From Leptothoe kymatousa TAU-MAC 1615 (GTDB taxonomy: Bacteria; Cyanobacteriota; Cyanobacteriia; Phormidesmidales; Phormidesmidaceae): DNA of 64,000 nucleotides. Positions 1-9,413 of the stretch are shown here, piece by piece. The stretch is from NCBI RefSeq assembly GCF_018739865.1, contig NZ_JADOER010000003.1, forward strand, positions 62,001 to 126,000, in the 5' to 3' direction. How positions within the stretch are numbered: position 1 is the stretch's first letter; the number at the start of each line of letters is the position of its first letter. Position numbers and translations under genes: made by a program. The notes below the pieces were generated by a model. That model was not told the DNA's origin and made no database searches. It saw only the letters and a program-made list of their open reading frames with translations.

Positions 1-2
1 AA

Positions 3-701
3 GATAAGCGGCAAGACTATCGGCGGCTCAAATATTATCAAGCCGTATTACTTAAGCCCCATAACATACCTCCAGGGTACCAAGTCGAAAATAATGCTTT
101 GGTAGAAGGAGGATTGCTATCTAAGAATGCTCGTGGACAGACTAAAGTAGCAAATCCAATTTATCGGCGCGTTTTCAATGCGCCTTGGATTGAGCAACAA
201 TTGGACCGTCCCTTGATACAGAGCAAAGGAAATTGGTTGTTACTCACGTCCCTACTCTCTATTCTGGCATTTATAGTGTTACAGAGTATCTTCCGGTATA
301 TTCCTCTTTCAGCTAATCATCACTGCCATCAAGAGACTGACCTACGGGATGCTGTTCTCGCCAAACTTTCTCTGGAACCGATGCAAATGCAAACGTCCAT
401 CAATCAGCTCCTGACGCTACGGGCACAAAATCAACTGAGTGATCAGTGTCAAAGCGTATTGCATGATTTGCAATATAGCTATGGCATTTATGTATCGGCT
501 GGCACCCATAATAATCCAATCGATGCCGCTCAGTATTTATGTCAAATTCCTGAATCTTATTATTTAAAAAGAAATTCCGTGCCGTGGTTTAGTCGATGGT
601 CCAATATTTATAAGCGCATTGATTTTGCTGATTCACTGGCTAACTATGTTGAGCAAAATCCCTGTCCTGGCTATAGCTTTTTAAATCGAGTCAGTCCTTG
701 A
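3..701 (+). CDS. C-terminal part of an AAA/STAND-like ATPase with a membrane segment (5' truncated by window edge)
   Basis: The reading frame is open from base 3, so the gene begins before the window. The first ~60 visible residues look like the winged-helix tail of cyanobacterial AAA-like (STAND) ATPases: a GYQVENNALVEGGLL segment followed by VANPIYRRVFNAPWIEQQL. A hydrophobic helix follows (around NWLLLTSLLSILAFIVL), then ~110 residues with several Cys and no recognised domain. This suggests a cytoplasmic regulatory ATPase anchored in the membrane with an extracytoplasmic tail. The stop lies only 44 bp before the CheW start, with the same strand, so cotranscription with the phototaxis genes is possible. 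The family call rests on the short winged-helix part only and is moderate. Confidence 0.5.
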   Translation, partial: DKRQDYRRLKYYQAVLLKPHNIPPGYQVENNALVEGGLLSKNARGQTKVANPIYRRVFNAPWIEQQLDRPLIQSKGNWLLLTSLLSILAFIVLQSIFRYIPLSANHHCHQETDLRDAVLAKLSLEPMQMQTSINQLLTLRAQNQLSDQCQSVLHDLQYSYGIYVSAGTHNNPIDAAQYLCQIPESYYLKRNSVPWFSRWSNIYKRIDFADSLANYVEQNPCPGYSFLNRVSP

Positions 702-745
702 TTCTATGGGCGTACATACCTCTTTTAAGGAGGGCATCTATTTTT

Positions 746-1228
746 ATGCGATCGCAACCATCTGAAACTCAATCGATGCTGAGTTTTCGCTTAACCTCCC
801 AGCTACAAGCCGTCATCTCAGTCAACGAATTAATCGGTCTCACAACAATTCAAACCAACTGCATTGCGCCTATTCCAGATACCCCCCCAGCGACCATGGG
901 CATCTACAACTATCGTAGCCACCCCGTTTGGATTATTGACTTACCGTGCTTACTAGACCTAACCCCCCTCTACCTAGCCAATACCCGCCAAGTCTGTAGC
1001 ATTATTTTTTTACGCGCCCAGCAGCAAACCATCGGATTTGCCGTCCACCAATTAGGGCAAATGGTCACATTCAAGGAGGGGCAACTCCAAAAGGACTACC
1101 AGAACCCAGGAGTCCAACGCTTAAATTGGTGCATCAATGGTATCTATACCGACAATAATGTCACCATGCTGTCCCTACAAAGCAGCAAAATGTTTGACCT
1201 CTTGAAAAACAACGAAATGACAGTATAG
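746..1228 (+). CDS. pixI: CheW-like chemotaxis adaptor (PixI/TaxW type)
   Basis: This 160-residue protein has a single CheW domain: beta-strand-rich pattern LSFRLTSQLQAVISVNELIGL, then IYNYRSHPVWIIDLPCLLDL and a C-terminal IIFLRAQQQTIGFAVHQLGQM. CheW adaptors couple receptor hairpins to the CheA kinase at the inner membrane. I chose the ATG at 746, which follows AAGGAGG by about 9 bp; an upstream in-frame TTG at 698 overlaps the previous stop and lacks such a site. Its stop is 3 nt before the receptor gene, so the two are surely cotranscribed and probably translationally coupled. The symbol follows the Synechocystis pix order (pixI before pixJ) and is inferred from context. Confidence 0.8.
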   Translation: MRSQPSETQSMLSFRLTSQLQAVISVNELIGLTTIQTNCIAPIPDTPPATMGIYNYRSHPVWIIDLPCLLDLTPLYLANTRQVCSIIFLRAQQQTIGFAVHQLGQMVTFKEGQLQKDYQNPGVQRLNWCINGIYTDNNVTMLSLQSSKMFDLLKNNEMTV

Positions 1229-1231
1229 GCC

Positions 1232-4200
1232 ATGAATTCTAACCACTACCCACAACCCAATAACGGCGGGGATCAAGCAGAGAAAGACTATTCGCCGCTC
1301 TCCACCAATGCAGCCGAAGCAAACATGGACGTAGCTGCCCCCCAAAAACAACTAGCAACTATCACCCAAGTTGGGGCCAAAAGCCCCGAAGCAACTGAAC
1401 AGGAGCCAGTAACGCCCCAAAATATGCCCCCTCATCTTCAAAGAGGACCACGTTGGCAAGTCCTGTTGTTGACCATTTTATTCAGCTTACCCCTAGTGAT
1501 TGGTATTGCGGCCCTGATGCTGTGGCTCAAGCAGCCTTTAGTGGGCGCTTTATTAGGAAGCATTGTCACAGCGCTTGTGGGTAGCTTAATTATTTCCCGA
1601 CGTCGCTCCTCAACTGAGCTTTATCAGACATTAAAATATGACGAGATGGACCTATTGGAAGTGGACAATAATCGATTGTCTGCCCAATTAGCCGACATAA
1701 CACAACAAAAAGACCAGATAGCTCAACAGTATCAGCTGTTAAGCATGCTAGCCTTTCGAGTCAGACAAATCCCGGAACAATCCGTCCTGTTTGAAACGCT
1801 TGTAAAAGGGCTGCGCGACTTATTAGATACCGATCGAGTCATTGTCTATCGCTTTAATCCCGACTGGTCTGGGACCATTATTGCTGAATCTGTGAATCCT
1901 CAGTACCCAGCGTCCCTGGATGAAACAATTGGAGATCCCTGCTTTCATCAACGTCACGCGGTTCAATATGCCAATGGTCGCACCAGAGCTATTGCCGACA
2001 TTTACGAAGAACCAGGCTTAACCGATTGCCACATCCGCATGCTGGAACAATATCGGGTGCGGGCTAATCTCGTGGTGCCTATTCGCCAAAATGACGCCTT
2101 ATATGGCCTACTAATTGCCCATCATTGTCGTGCCCCTAGATCCTGGGCAGACACTGAGCTAAACATGATGACTCAAATAGTGACCGAAGTTGAGTACCAC
2201 ATTGGCTTCCTCACTCAAACCCAGCAATATGCTCAACAAAACCGTCAGGCTCAATTGTTGAGCATGCTGGCCTTCAGAGTACGGCAAATACCTGAGCGCC
2301 ATATTTTATTCGAAACCGCAGTCGAAGGGTTACGGGACTTGCTCGATACCGACCGAGTCGTCATTTATTGGTTTAACCCAGATTGGTCTGGAACCATCGT
2401 GGCAGAATCGGTGGATCCACGCTATCCAGCCTCCTTAGACGAAACTATTGGCGATCCCTGCTTTCACCAACGCCACGCAGCTCAATATAAAGATGGTCGC
2501 ACGCGAGCCATTGCAGACATATACAAAGAACCAGGCTTAACCGATTGCCACATTCGGATGCTGGAACAATATCGAGTACGAGCCAATTTAGTCGTGCCCG
2601 TTCGTTGGAATGATCAACTCGTGGGATTAATGATTGCCCACCATTGCAGAGATGCTCGATATTGGTCAGAGGATGAACTGAGTCTCACCTCCCAAGTAGC
2701 AACAGAAATTGAGTATCAATTAGACTTCATCATCCAAAATCAACAGAAAACTGCTAGCGCAAGCCACGCATGGTTTCTAGGAGATATCGCCTTCCGAGCT
2801 CGACAAACAAATGACCTCGACGACCTCTTTAAGTCGACCGTCAAAGGGTTACGCCAGTTACTCTCGACAGATCGAGTCATGGTTTATAAATTCAACCCCG
2901 ACTGGACTGGCACTATGGTGGCAGAATCCGTGGGCAGTGACTTTATGTCAGTCCTCAACGAAAAAATTGATGATCCCTGTTTTCGAGGGCGCTATGTCGA
3001 TCTATATCGCAATGGCAGAGTGCGCGGCATCAACAATATTCGCAAAGAGCCAGGGCTGACAGAATGCCATGTGCGCCTACTGGAAAAATATGAGGTCAAA
3101 GCGAACTTAATTGCGCCATTGCGACTGAAGGATGAACTGTTTGGATTACTGATTGCCCATCAGTGCTCGGCACCGCGAACCTGGACATCAGAAGACCTGG
3201 ATATTGTGGCACAAACGTCTACACAGCTAGGCTATGCCCTTGAACATCTCCATTCACTCAGAGACCTCGAAAGTTCGGTGGAACGCTCCCGCCTCTTTGG
3301 CGACATTGCCTTTAGAACCAGACAGTCTCTAGACGTGGATGCCGTCATGCGGATAGTCCTGGAAGGTGGCATTAAAATGCTACGCACCAACCGGTTGCTC
3401 ATATACCGGTTTAATGATGACTGGAGTGGGACCATGACCCACGAAGCCGTTTCTTCAGAGCGCTGGCCGAGGGTCTTAAATACAAAAATCTTTGATCCAT
3501 GCTTCAAAGGCCGGTATGTCGACCTGTATCGCAACGGTCGAGTACGGCCAATCAACGATATTTATCAGGAACCTGGCCTGTCCGATTGTCACATCCGCAC
3601 ACTAGAGCAGTATGACGTCAAAGCAAATCTCGTGGCACCTATTCGCATGCAGGGGGAACTGTATGGACTTTTAATTGCGCACCATTGTGACGGCGCCAGG
3701 GTCTGGACCCAAGCTGACATCGAGTTTCTATCAGAACTCGCGACACAAACTGAATATGCCTTGGGGCACTTAGATTTTATATCTGAGCTGGAAAATGCTC
3801 GCCACACAGCAGAACAGGTATCGTCACAGCAGCGTCACCAGCGTGAAACAATTCAGCATCAGCTCACAGACTTAAGACAGTCTTTGGAAGTTGCTTTCAA
3901 GGGCGATTTAAGGGCCCGCGCCATCGTTCCAGAAGGCGATATTGGCATTTTTGCCTCTTTCTTGAATGAGTCGATTGAACACTTACAACAGCTTGTTCAA
4001 GAAGTCCGACTGGCATCGGAAACCATGACCCAAACAGCGGATGGTAATCAAATTAATGTGGCAAAGCTTTCTAAAGCAACATTACGCCAATCGGACGAAC
4101 TCGCCGAAGCGATGCAAACAGTAGAGGCGATTGCCAATGAGATTCAACAGGTCGATAGCAATGCCCAAAGTGCACAGTTAAAGGTGCAACAAGCGGATCA

Positions 4201-4837
4201 GGTCTTCCAAGCAGGCGATCAGGCCATGAATCGGGCGGTAGATTCAATTTCTTTACTACAGACTAAAGTAGAAGAAACGGCGCAACAGGTTAAGCGGCTA
4301 GGAGAAGCCTCACAAAATATTTCCCGCGTGGTCAATCTGATTCGAGATTTAGCAGGCCAAACTAATGTGCTGGCGCTCAATGCCTCAATTGAAGCGAATA
4401 GTTCTGGAGATCAGAGTCAAGGGTTTGGCATTGTGGCAGAAGAAGTGAGATCCCTGGCTGAACAATCCACCGTTGCCACTCGAGAGATTGAAACCTTGGT
4501 GGAGGAAATCCAAACGGAAACCAATCAGGTGGTGAGCACCATGGAATCCTGGAGTGAAGACGTGACTGAAAGCATGGGCCTTGTGGAAACATCGAGACAG
4601 CGATTGAATTCCATTTCTACCCTAGGTGGCGAAATCCGCATCCTAGTGGAAGCTATTGCCCAAGCAACCCTCGTACAAAATCAGGCGGCGACCTCGGTGT
4701 CCCACACTGTGCAAGATGTCAGACAGATCTCTCAAGAGAATTCCCACCTTGCTGTCAGCGTGGCAGACTCTTTCCAACAGCTACTCGATGTGGCTAATCG
4801 ACTCCAGGCAAGGATTGACCAATTTAAGGTTCATTAA
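1232..4837 (+). CDS. pixJ: Phototaxis methyl-accepting receptor with four tandem cyanobacteriochrome GAF domains (PixJ/TaxD1 type)
   Basis: 1201 residues. Two membrane helices lie at about 74-97 and 101-121, after a Pro/Gln-rich cytoplasmic N-terminus. Four GAF domains follow. Each carries a DPCF motif (Cys 237, 410, 583, 757) and a Cys-His pair in a GLTDCH-like motif (266/267, 439/440, 612/613, 786/787). In known cyanobacteriochromes the Cys-His cysteine attaches the bilin and the DXCF cysteine makes a second, reversible link that gives blue-absorbing states. A HAMP-like segment (~890-940) and an MCP signalling hairpin (tip around 1035-1090, QTNVLALNASIEAN) complete it. It should sense light and control the downstream CheA. 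GAF2 has Trp (about 380) where GAF1 and GAF4 have Arg in the YRFNPDW-like strand. The family is certain; bilin binding by every GAF is inferred. Confidence 0.93.
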   Translation: MNSNHYPQPNNGGDQAEKDYSPLSTNAAEANMDVAAPQKQLATITQVGAKSPEATEQEPVTPQNMPPHLQRGPRWQVLLLTILFSLPLVIGIAALMLWLKQPLVGALLGSIVTALVGSLIISRRRSSTELYQTLKYDEMDLLEVDNNRLSAQLADITQQKDQIAQQYQLLSMLAFRVRQIPEQSVLFETLVKGLRDLLDTDRVIVYRFNPDWSGTIIAESVNPQYPASLDETIGDPCFHQRHAVQYANGRTRAIADIYEEPGLTDCHIRMLEQYRVRANLVVPIRQNDALYGLLIAHHCRAPRSWADTELNMMTQIVTEVEYHIGFLTQTQQYAQQNRQAQLLSMLAFRVRQIPERHILFETAVEGLRDLLDTDRVVIYWFNPDWSGTIVAESVDPRYPASLDETIGDPCFHQRHAAQYKDGRTRAIADIYKEPGLTDCHIRMLEQYRVRANLVVPVRWNDQLVGLMIAHHCRDARYWSEDELSLTSQVATEIEYQLDFIIQNQQKTASASHAWFLGDIAFRARQTNDLDDLFKSTVKGLRQLLSTDRVMVYKFNPDWTGTMVAESVGSDFMSVLNEKIDDPCFRGRYVDLYRNGRVRGINNIRKEPGLTECHVRLLEKYEVKANLIAPLRLKDELFGLLIAHQCSAPRTWTSEDLDIVAQTSTQLGYALEHLHSLRDLESSVERSRLFGDIAFRTRQSLDVDAVMRIVLEGGIKMLRTNRLLIYRFNDDWSGTMTHEAVSSERWPRVLNTKIFDPCFKGRYVDLYRNGRVRPINDIYQEPGLSDCHIRTLEQYDVKANLVAPIRMQGELYGLLIAHHCDGARVWTQADIEFLSELATQTEYALGHLDFISELENARHTAEQVSSQQRHQRETIQHQLTDLRQSLEVAFKGDLRARAIVPEGDIGIFASFLNESIEHLQQLVQEVRLASETMTQTADGNQINVAKLSKATLRQSDELAEAMQTVEAIANEIQQVDSNAQSAQLKVQQADQVFQAGDQAMNRAVDSISLLQTKVEETAQQVKRLGEASQNISRVVNLIRDLAGQTNVLALNASIEANSSGDQSQGFGIVAEEVRSLAEQSTVATREIETLVEEIQTETNQVVSTMESWSEDVTESMGLVETSRQRLNSISTLGGEIRILVEAIAQATLVQNQAATSVSHTVQDVRQISQENSHLAVSVADSFQQLLDVANRLQARIDQFKVH

Positions 4838-4867
4838 CTGTTTTTTCACTGCCATATTTGTTGACCT

Positions 4868-7636
4868 ATGGTGTCAGACTTTCGTCCTGAGGAGTCATAT
4901 CAGTTCTTTTTGCAAGAAGTACCTGAGTTATTACAGGCACTAGAATCAGGGTTTCTTAACTTACACCAAAGTACTGAGATAGACCATATCTGGAATCTGA
5001 TGTGCACCACCCACTCCATTAAGGGTGGTGCAGCTTGTGCCAGCATGGATGCAATCCAAGACTATGCGCACCATTTGGAAAGCTGCCTCAAGGTCTTAGC
5101 CGAGCAACCTCTACCGATCGCCCTCGCGACAGAAGAGCTATTGCTCCAAGCCCTAGATTATTTAAAGGCTGCGGTTGTAGAGGAAGTGAAGGGCGGCAGT
5201 AGCCACAGCGTTTTACTACAGGGGCAACCGGTCCTTGATGCCCTAAATCAACAGATTCCTACACCGGAAACAGATGATGCTCCAGAGATGGATGTAGTTC
5301 ATGTTTTATTCAAGGAGGATGTCACTAAAGGCCTACAACGATTAAAACAACTGCTAACGGATCAGACCATACCCGCGCGTCTAGAAACCTTTAAAATTCA
5401 GGTGGAGATTCTTCAGGGCATTGGTGAGATTGCCAATTTGCCAGGGTTTATTGCGATCGCAACCACCACCCTAACCGCCCTCGAACAAGAACCCCAACAA
5501 TTTGACACCATTGGTACAGTTGCGCTCAATGACTTCACCGCTGCCAAAAGCCTAGTAATAGAAGGAGACCGCAATGAGGGGGGCACCCCATCCCAGGCAT
5601 TAGCATCCCTAGCCAACGTTGTGGCCCCTCCAGACACTGAACCAACACCCGAAAGTTTCGCCGCCGAAGAAACGCTAGAAACCCAGATCAGCAGTGAGGC
5701 ACGCCTCCCATCACCACCCATCAGTCCCACAGGACCGATTTTATTATCATCACAAAATGATGAACAACAATGGACTAGCATCAACGACTTAGTCGGAGAA
5801 ATGGTCACCCTTGACAGTCGCCTAATGGCACATCAAACTCAATCTAAGGAGACCTTAGTTGTGGGTGAGCGGTCACTGTTTCGACTAAAACAACTGCTCA
5901 TAAACCTACAGCATCGCTACATATCGGCTCAAAACACCCTCTCCGAGGAAGATACAGAAAGCAGCTTACGATATCGTATACAACAACAAAAATATAAGCG
6001 ACTACAAGCAGACCTCCAAGACATGTCTGCCGAAATGTCACAACTAGGGGAATTCTTTAAAGACTTTAACCTGGTTTATCAACAACACCAGCATTTACTC
6101 AAGCAACATCACAAGCAACTTAAACAAGCACAAAACCAACTATTACAGGCACAAATGGTGCCCATCAGCGTTGTCCTCAATCAATTTCCCCGCATAGTAC
6201 GACAGCTATCCCAACAACAAAACAAATCCATCAGACTGCTAATTACAGGCGACACCACCCTAGTCAATAAAACAATCCTCGAGAAACTCTATGAGCCCCT
6301 CCTGCATTTGATTCGCAATGCCATTGACCATGGCATTGAACCCAATGAGATCCGTCAGGCTGCTCAAAAGTCTTTGCCAGCAACCATTGCCATCCGAGTC
6401 AAACGCCAAGGATATACCATCTACATAGAAGTAGAAGATGACGGTCGAGGCATTGATGTCGAAACCATTCGTAGCAAAATTGTAGCAAAAGGATGGTTAG
6501 CACCGGAAGAAGCCGACTCCGTACCCAACCAACATTTGCACGATTATCTCTTTCAACCTAACTTCTCAACAGCCGCCACCGTTAGCCAAATATCTGGCCG
6601 TGGAGTGGGTCTATATGCCGTCCGCTCCCAAATCAATGATTGTCAAGGCTCCGTCCGGGTCAGCTCAAAAACCGGAAGCAGTACACGTTTTACCTTACGC
6701 TTACCCGCGAATACGTCAGTTACAAAACTACTTCTCTTTCGCAGCCAACAACAGCTATATGCCCTTGCTGTAGACACCATTGTGGCCTTAACCTATGCCA
6801 CACCCAAACGGCTCAAATCCGAAAAAAATCAAATCTACTATCTTTGGAAACAACAAAAAGTTCCCCTCTACACCCTATTCCATCTTTTAACCTATCGCTA
6901 TCCTTTACCCTCAGTCAGTCGCGAAGCATTAGGATGGCTGGGACCTAGCGCCGTCGAGCAAGTGGCCATAGACAATACGGCCAGTAGCTTTCATATTCTG
7001 ATTATTGGAGATGGAGAAGCCTATGTCGCCCTACGCGTTGACGAGATTTTAAGCCAGCAAGAACTGGTAACAAAAGCGCTAGATGATAGTTTCATCACGC
7101 CCCCTGACTACTTACAGGGAGCCGTTATTTTGGGCGACGGACAACTTCTACCCGTATTGAATGGCAATGTTTTAGTAGAACGCTGCCTCCAGTTGCGCTA
7201 TCCACAAATTCCCAAGCTATCGATTACCCAGCCATCTATAGAAAATACATTTATCCCCACCATCATGATTGTCGATGATTCGTTGACAATCCGTAGTGTT
7301 CTAGCACTAACGCTACACAAAAACGGCTATCGAGTTATTCAAGCCAAAGATGGCCAAGAAGCCCTCCCCCTGTTAGAACAAAATTCTGATACATCTGCCA
7401 TCATCTGTGACATCGAAATGCCCCACATGAGCGGAATCGAGCTCCTCAGTCGATGTCGACGCAGTGGCCTCACCATTCCCATCATCATGCTCACCTATCG
7501 CAATAGCGACCAATATCGCTTGCTTGCTAAACAGTTAGGGGCCTCTGCCTATATGACTAAACCTTATCTCGATAAAGAACTACTACAAGTTCTACAGAAT
7601 TGTCTAAACGAGCATCAGCAAAGCCCAGCAGTCTAG
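4868..7636 (+). CDS. pixL: Hybrid CheA-type histidine kinase with C-terminal CheY receiver (PixL/TaxAY type)
   Basis: 922 residues. An N-terminal HPt domain has the phosphoacceptor His49 in a THSIKGGAA motif. A low-complexity Pro/Thr linker (~255-300) and a dimerisation region follow. The HATPase domain shows the N box LIRNAIDHGIEPNE, the G1 box DDGRGID and the G2 box GRGVGL. A CheW-like regulatory domain (~615-760) and a receiver domain (~795-915) with Asp848 in CDIEMP come last. It is expected to autophosphorylate under control of the receptor and pass phosphate to its own receiver or to a separate CheY driving type IV pili. It starts 30 bp after pixJ on the same strand. No terminator is apparent before the convergent ruvC end. 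Confidence 0.92.
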   Translation: MVSDFRPEESYQFFLQEVPELLQALESGFLNLHQSTEIDHIWNLMCTTHSIKGGAACASMDAIQDYAHHLESCLKVLAEQPLPIALATEELLLQALDYLKAAVVEEVKGGSSHSVLLQGQPVLDALNQQIPTPETDDAPEMDVVHVLFKEDVTKGLQRLKQLLTDQTIPARLETFKIQVEILQGIGEIANLPGFIAIATTTLTALEQEPQQFDTIGTVALNDFTAAKSLVIEGDRNEGGTPSQALASLANVVAPPDTEPTPESFAAEETLETQISSEARLPSPPISPTGPILLSSQNDEQQWTSINDLVGEMVTLDSRLMAHQTQSKETLVVGERSLFRLKQLLINLQHRYISAQNTLSEEDTESSLRYRIQQQKYKRLQADLQDMSAEMSQLGEFFKDFNLVYQQHQHLLKQHHKQLKQAQNQLLQAQMVPISVVLNQFPRIVRQLSQQQNKSIRLLITGDTTLVNKTILEKLYEPLLHLIRNAIDHGIEPNEIRQAAQKSLPATIAIRVKRQGYTIYIEVEDDGRGIDVETIRSKIVAKGWLAPEEADSVPNQHLHDYLFQPNFSTAATVSQISGRGVGLYAVRSQINDCQGSVRVSSKTGSSTRFTLRLPANTSVTKLLLFRSQQQLYALAVDTIVALTYATPKRLKSEKNQIYYLWKQQKVPLYTLFHLLTYRYPLPSVSREALGWLGPSAVEQVAIDNTASSFHILIIGDGEAYVALRVDEILSQQELVTKALDDSFITPPDYLQGAVILGDGQLLPVLNGNVLVERCLQLRYPQIPKLSITQPSIENTFIPTIMIVDDSLTIRSVLALTLHKNGYRVIQAKDGQEALPLLEQNSDTSAIICDIEMPHMSGIELLSRCRRSGLTIPIIMLTYRNSDQYRLLAKQLGASAYMTKPYLDKELLQVLQNCLNEHQQSPAV

Positions 7637-7676
7637 CTTTTGGCCATCTTAGGCACATAGCAAAGAAGCCAGCAGC

Positions 7677-8171
7677 TCACAGAAGATTCATCCAACCAGT
7701 TACAGCGACCGCAAGAGCGTCCGCAGCATCATCAGGACGAGGTATCACTTGCAGCTTTAATTCTCGCTGCACCGCTTCTTGCACATCCTGCTTATCCGCA
7801 TTGCCATAGCCCGTTAAAGCCTGTTTTATTTGCGCAGGGGTAAATTCTATAAACGGCAAACTATGCTGGGCTAACACCAACATCATCACACCACGTGCCT
7901 GGGCCACCAAAATCGTATTGCCCATGCGATAAAAAAACAACTTTTCAATTGAGACCGAATCAGGCTTATACGTCTCAATCAGACTATTAAGATCATCATA
8001 AATCGTACATAGCCGTGAACCAACCTCCGTCCCAGCCGGAGTTTCAATCACCCCAAAATCAACCACCTGCAAGTCTGGGTTCAAATTTCTAGTGGTCGCT
8101 GGATCATATTCAAGAATACCGAATCCCAGGATGGCTAAGCCTGGATCCAATCCCAGGATTCGTTTACGCAT
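7677..8171 (-). CDS. ruvC: Holliday junction resolvase RuvC
   Basis: 164 residues, normal length for RuvC. The RNase-H-like endonuclease resolves four-way DNA junctions together with RuvAB during recombinational repair. All four metal-binding acids are visible: Asp9 (GLDPGLA), Glu76 (SIEKLFF), and Asp148 and Asp151 ([12 protein letters not shown]). Its ATG starts directly after the chlI stop codon with no gap (TAAATG), so translation is probably coupled to chlI. Transcription runs leftwards and converges with the end of pixL, 40 bp away. Confidence 0.95.
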   Translation of the reverse strand: MRKRILGLDPGLAILGFGILEYDPATTRNLNPDLQVVDFGVIETPAGTEVGSRLCTIYDDLNSLIETYKPDSVSIEKLFFYRMGNTILVAQARGVMMLVLAQHSLPFIEFTPAQIKQALTGYGNADKQDVQEAVQRELKLQVIPRPDDAADALAVAVTGWMNLL

Positions 8172-9302
8172 TTATCGTGCGCCCACAGGGGTACGGCCAT
8201 TGGTCGATGGATCTGGAATAGTCACACCAAAAATATTGCCAAAGGTTTTTTCAACCTTATAACCAGAGTCAATCGACTCTAGAGGGTCTTTCCGCAGCCG
8301 ATGACGCAGACACAAAGCAATAACGGTTTGAATATCGTCCAGCGTTACTTCTGTACGGCCTTCATAGGCAGCCAGGGCTTTCGCAGCCCGGTTGGATACA
8401 ATATCGCCCCGCAAACCATCAACATCGAGCTCAGAACATACCTGGGAAATCTGGACACGATACTCATGATCGATGGTGACTTCCTTCAACCGCTGCTGCG
8501 CGCTAACGATTTTTTCCTGCAGTGCGGTTTGTTCAGCCTGATATTTATCCAGAAACGCATCCGGATCTTGATCAAATTCAGAACGCTGCTCAACGATTTG
8601 CACTCGCTGCGCAGGCTCCTTCACTGTCCGAATTTCAGCATGCATGCCAAAACGGTCTAGCAACTGCGGGCGGAGTTCACCTTCCTCAGGGTTACCTGAA
8701 CCGATTAAAACAAATTGAGCAGGGTGGCGAATAGAAATGCCCTCACGCTCTACGGTGTTACGCCCAGACGCCGCAGAATCCAGCAGCACATCCACCAAGT
8801 GGTCATCCAAAAGATTGACTTCATCTACATACAGCAAACCGCGATTGGCCTTAGCAAGTAGACCGGGCTCAAACGCTTTCACCCCTTCAGAAAGGGCTTT
8901 TTCAATGTCAATTGTGCCGCATACGCGATCTTCAGTCGCTCCCAGCGGCAAATCTACCATCGGCACCTTCATCCTACCTTCAGGTATCCCTTGGCCTTCA
9001 AACTCGCGCTTCACCTCAGGGTCCTCAGGCGCTCGATTAAACGGATCGTTTTCCACCACACTGATTTCGGGTAAAAGATCCGCTAAGGCACGAATAGTCG
9101 TGGATTTACCAGTACCGCGATCGCCCATAATCATCACACCGCCGATCTTAGGATCAATCACATTCAAGATCAGGGCCAGCTTCATATCTTCTTGGCCAAT
9201 TACCGCAGTAAAGGGGAAAACGGCACGCCGGTTAGAGGTAGCAGTACTCACAGGGCTTTTTAAAACGCTAGGTATTTTAACGACTAGGTTTAATTGTGCC
9301 AC
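8172..9302 (-). CDS. chlI: Magnesium chelatase ATPase subunit I (ChlI)
   Basis: 376 residues. ChlI is the AAA+ motor that, with ChlD and ChlH, inserts Mg2+ into protoporphyrin IX, the first committed step of chlorophyll synthesis. Walker A (GDRGTGKS) is at about 60-67 and Walker B (LLYVDE) at 156-161. The ChlI-type insert [17 protein letters not shown] and the sensor region [19 protein letters not shown] are intact. It is the first gene of a two-gene unit with ruvC. Its start faces the divergent msrP gene, leaving about 110 bp for both promoters. The ChlD partner is encoded 34 kb away in this window. Confidence 0.96.
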   Translation of the reverse strand: MAQLNLVVKIPSVLKSPVSTATSNRRAVFPFTAVIGQEDMKLALILNVIDPKIGGVMIMGDRGTGKSTTIRALADLLPEISVVENDPFNRAPEDPEVKREFEGQGIPEGRMKVPMVDLPLGATEDRVCGTIDIEKALSEGVKAFEPGLLAKANRGLLYVDEVNLLDDHLVDVLLDSAASGRNTVEREGISIRHPAQFVLIGSGNPEEGELRPQLLDRFGMHAEIRTVKEPAQRVQIVEQRSEFDQDPDAFLDKYQAEQTALQEKIVSAQQRLKEVTIDHEYRVQISQVCSELDVDGLRGDIVSNRAAKALAAYEGRTEVTLDDIQTVIALCLRHRLRKDPLESIDSGYKVEKTFGNIFGVTIPDPSTNGRTPVGAR

Positions 9303-9413
9303 AGTGCGGCTAATGACGTTATTCAGCCTCTGCTAATTTGAGACTCAGAAGAATAGGTTAAGCTGACGGCGAATGAATTTACTTGCTTATCTTCCCGCTG
9401 TGTCCGCTACACC

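Noticed and set aside
5413-5808. 131-residue minus-strand ORF inside the CheA gene
   Set aside because: It lies wholly within pixL and mirrors its low-complexity linker.
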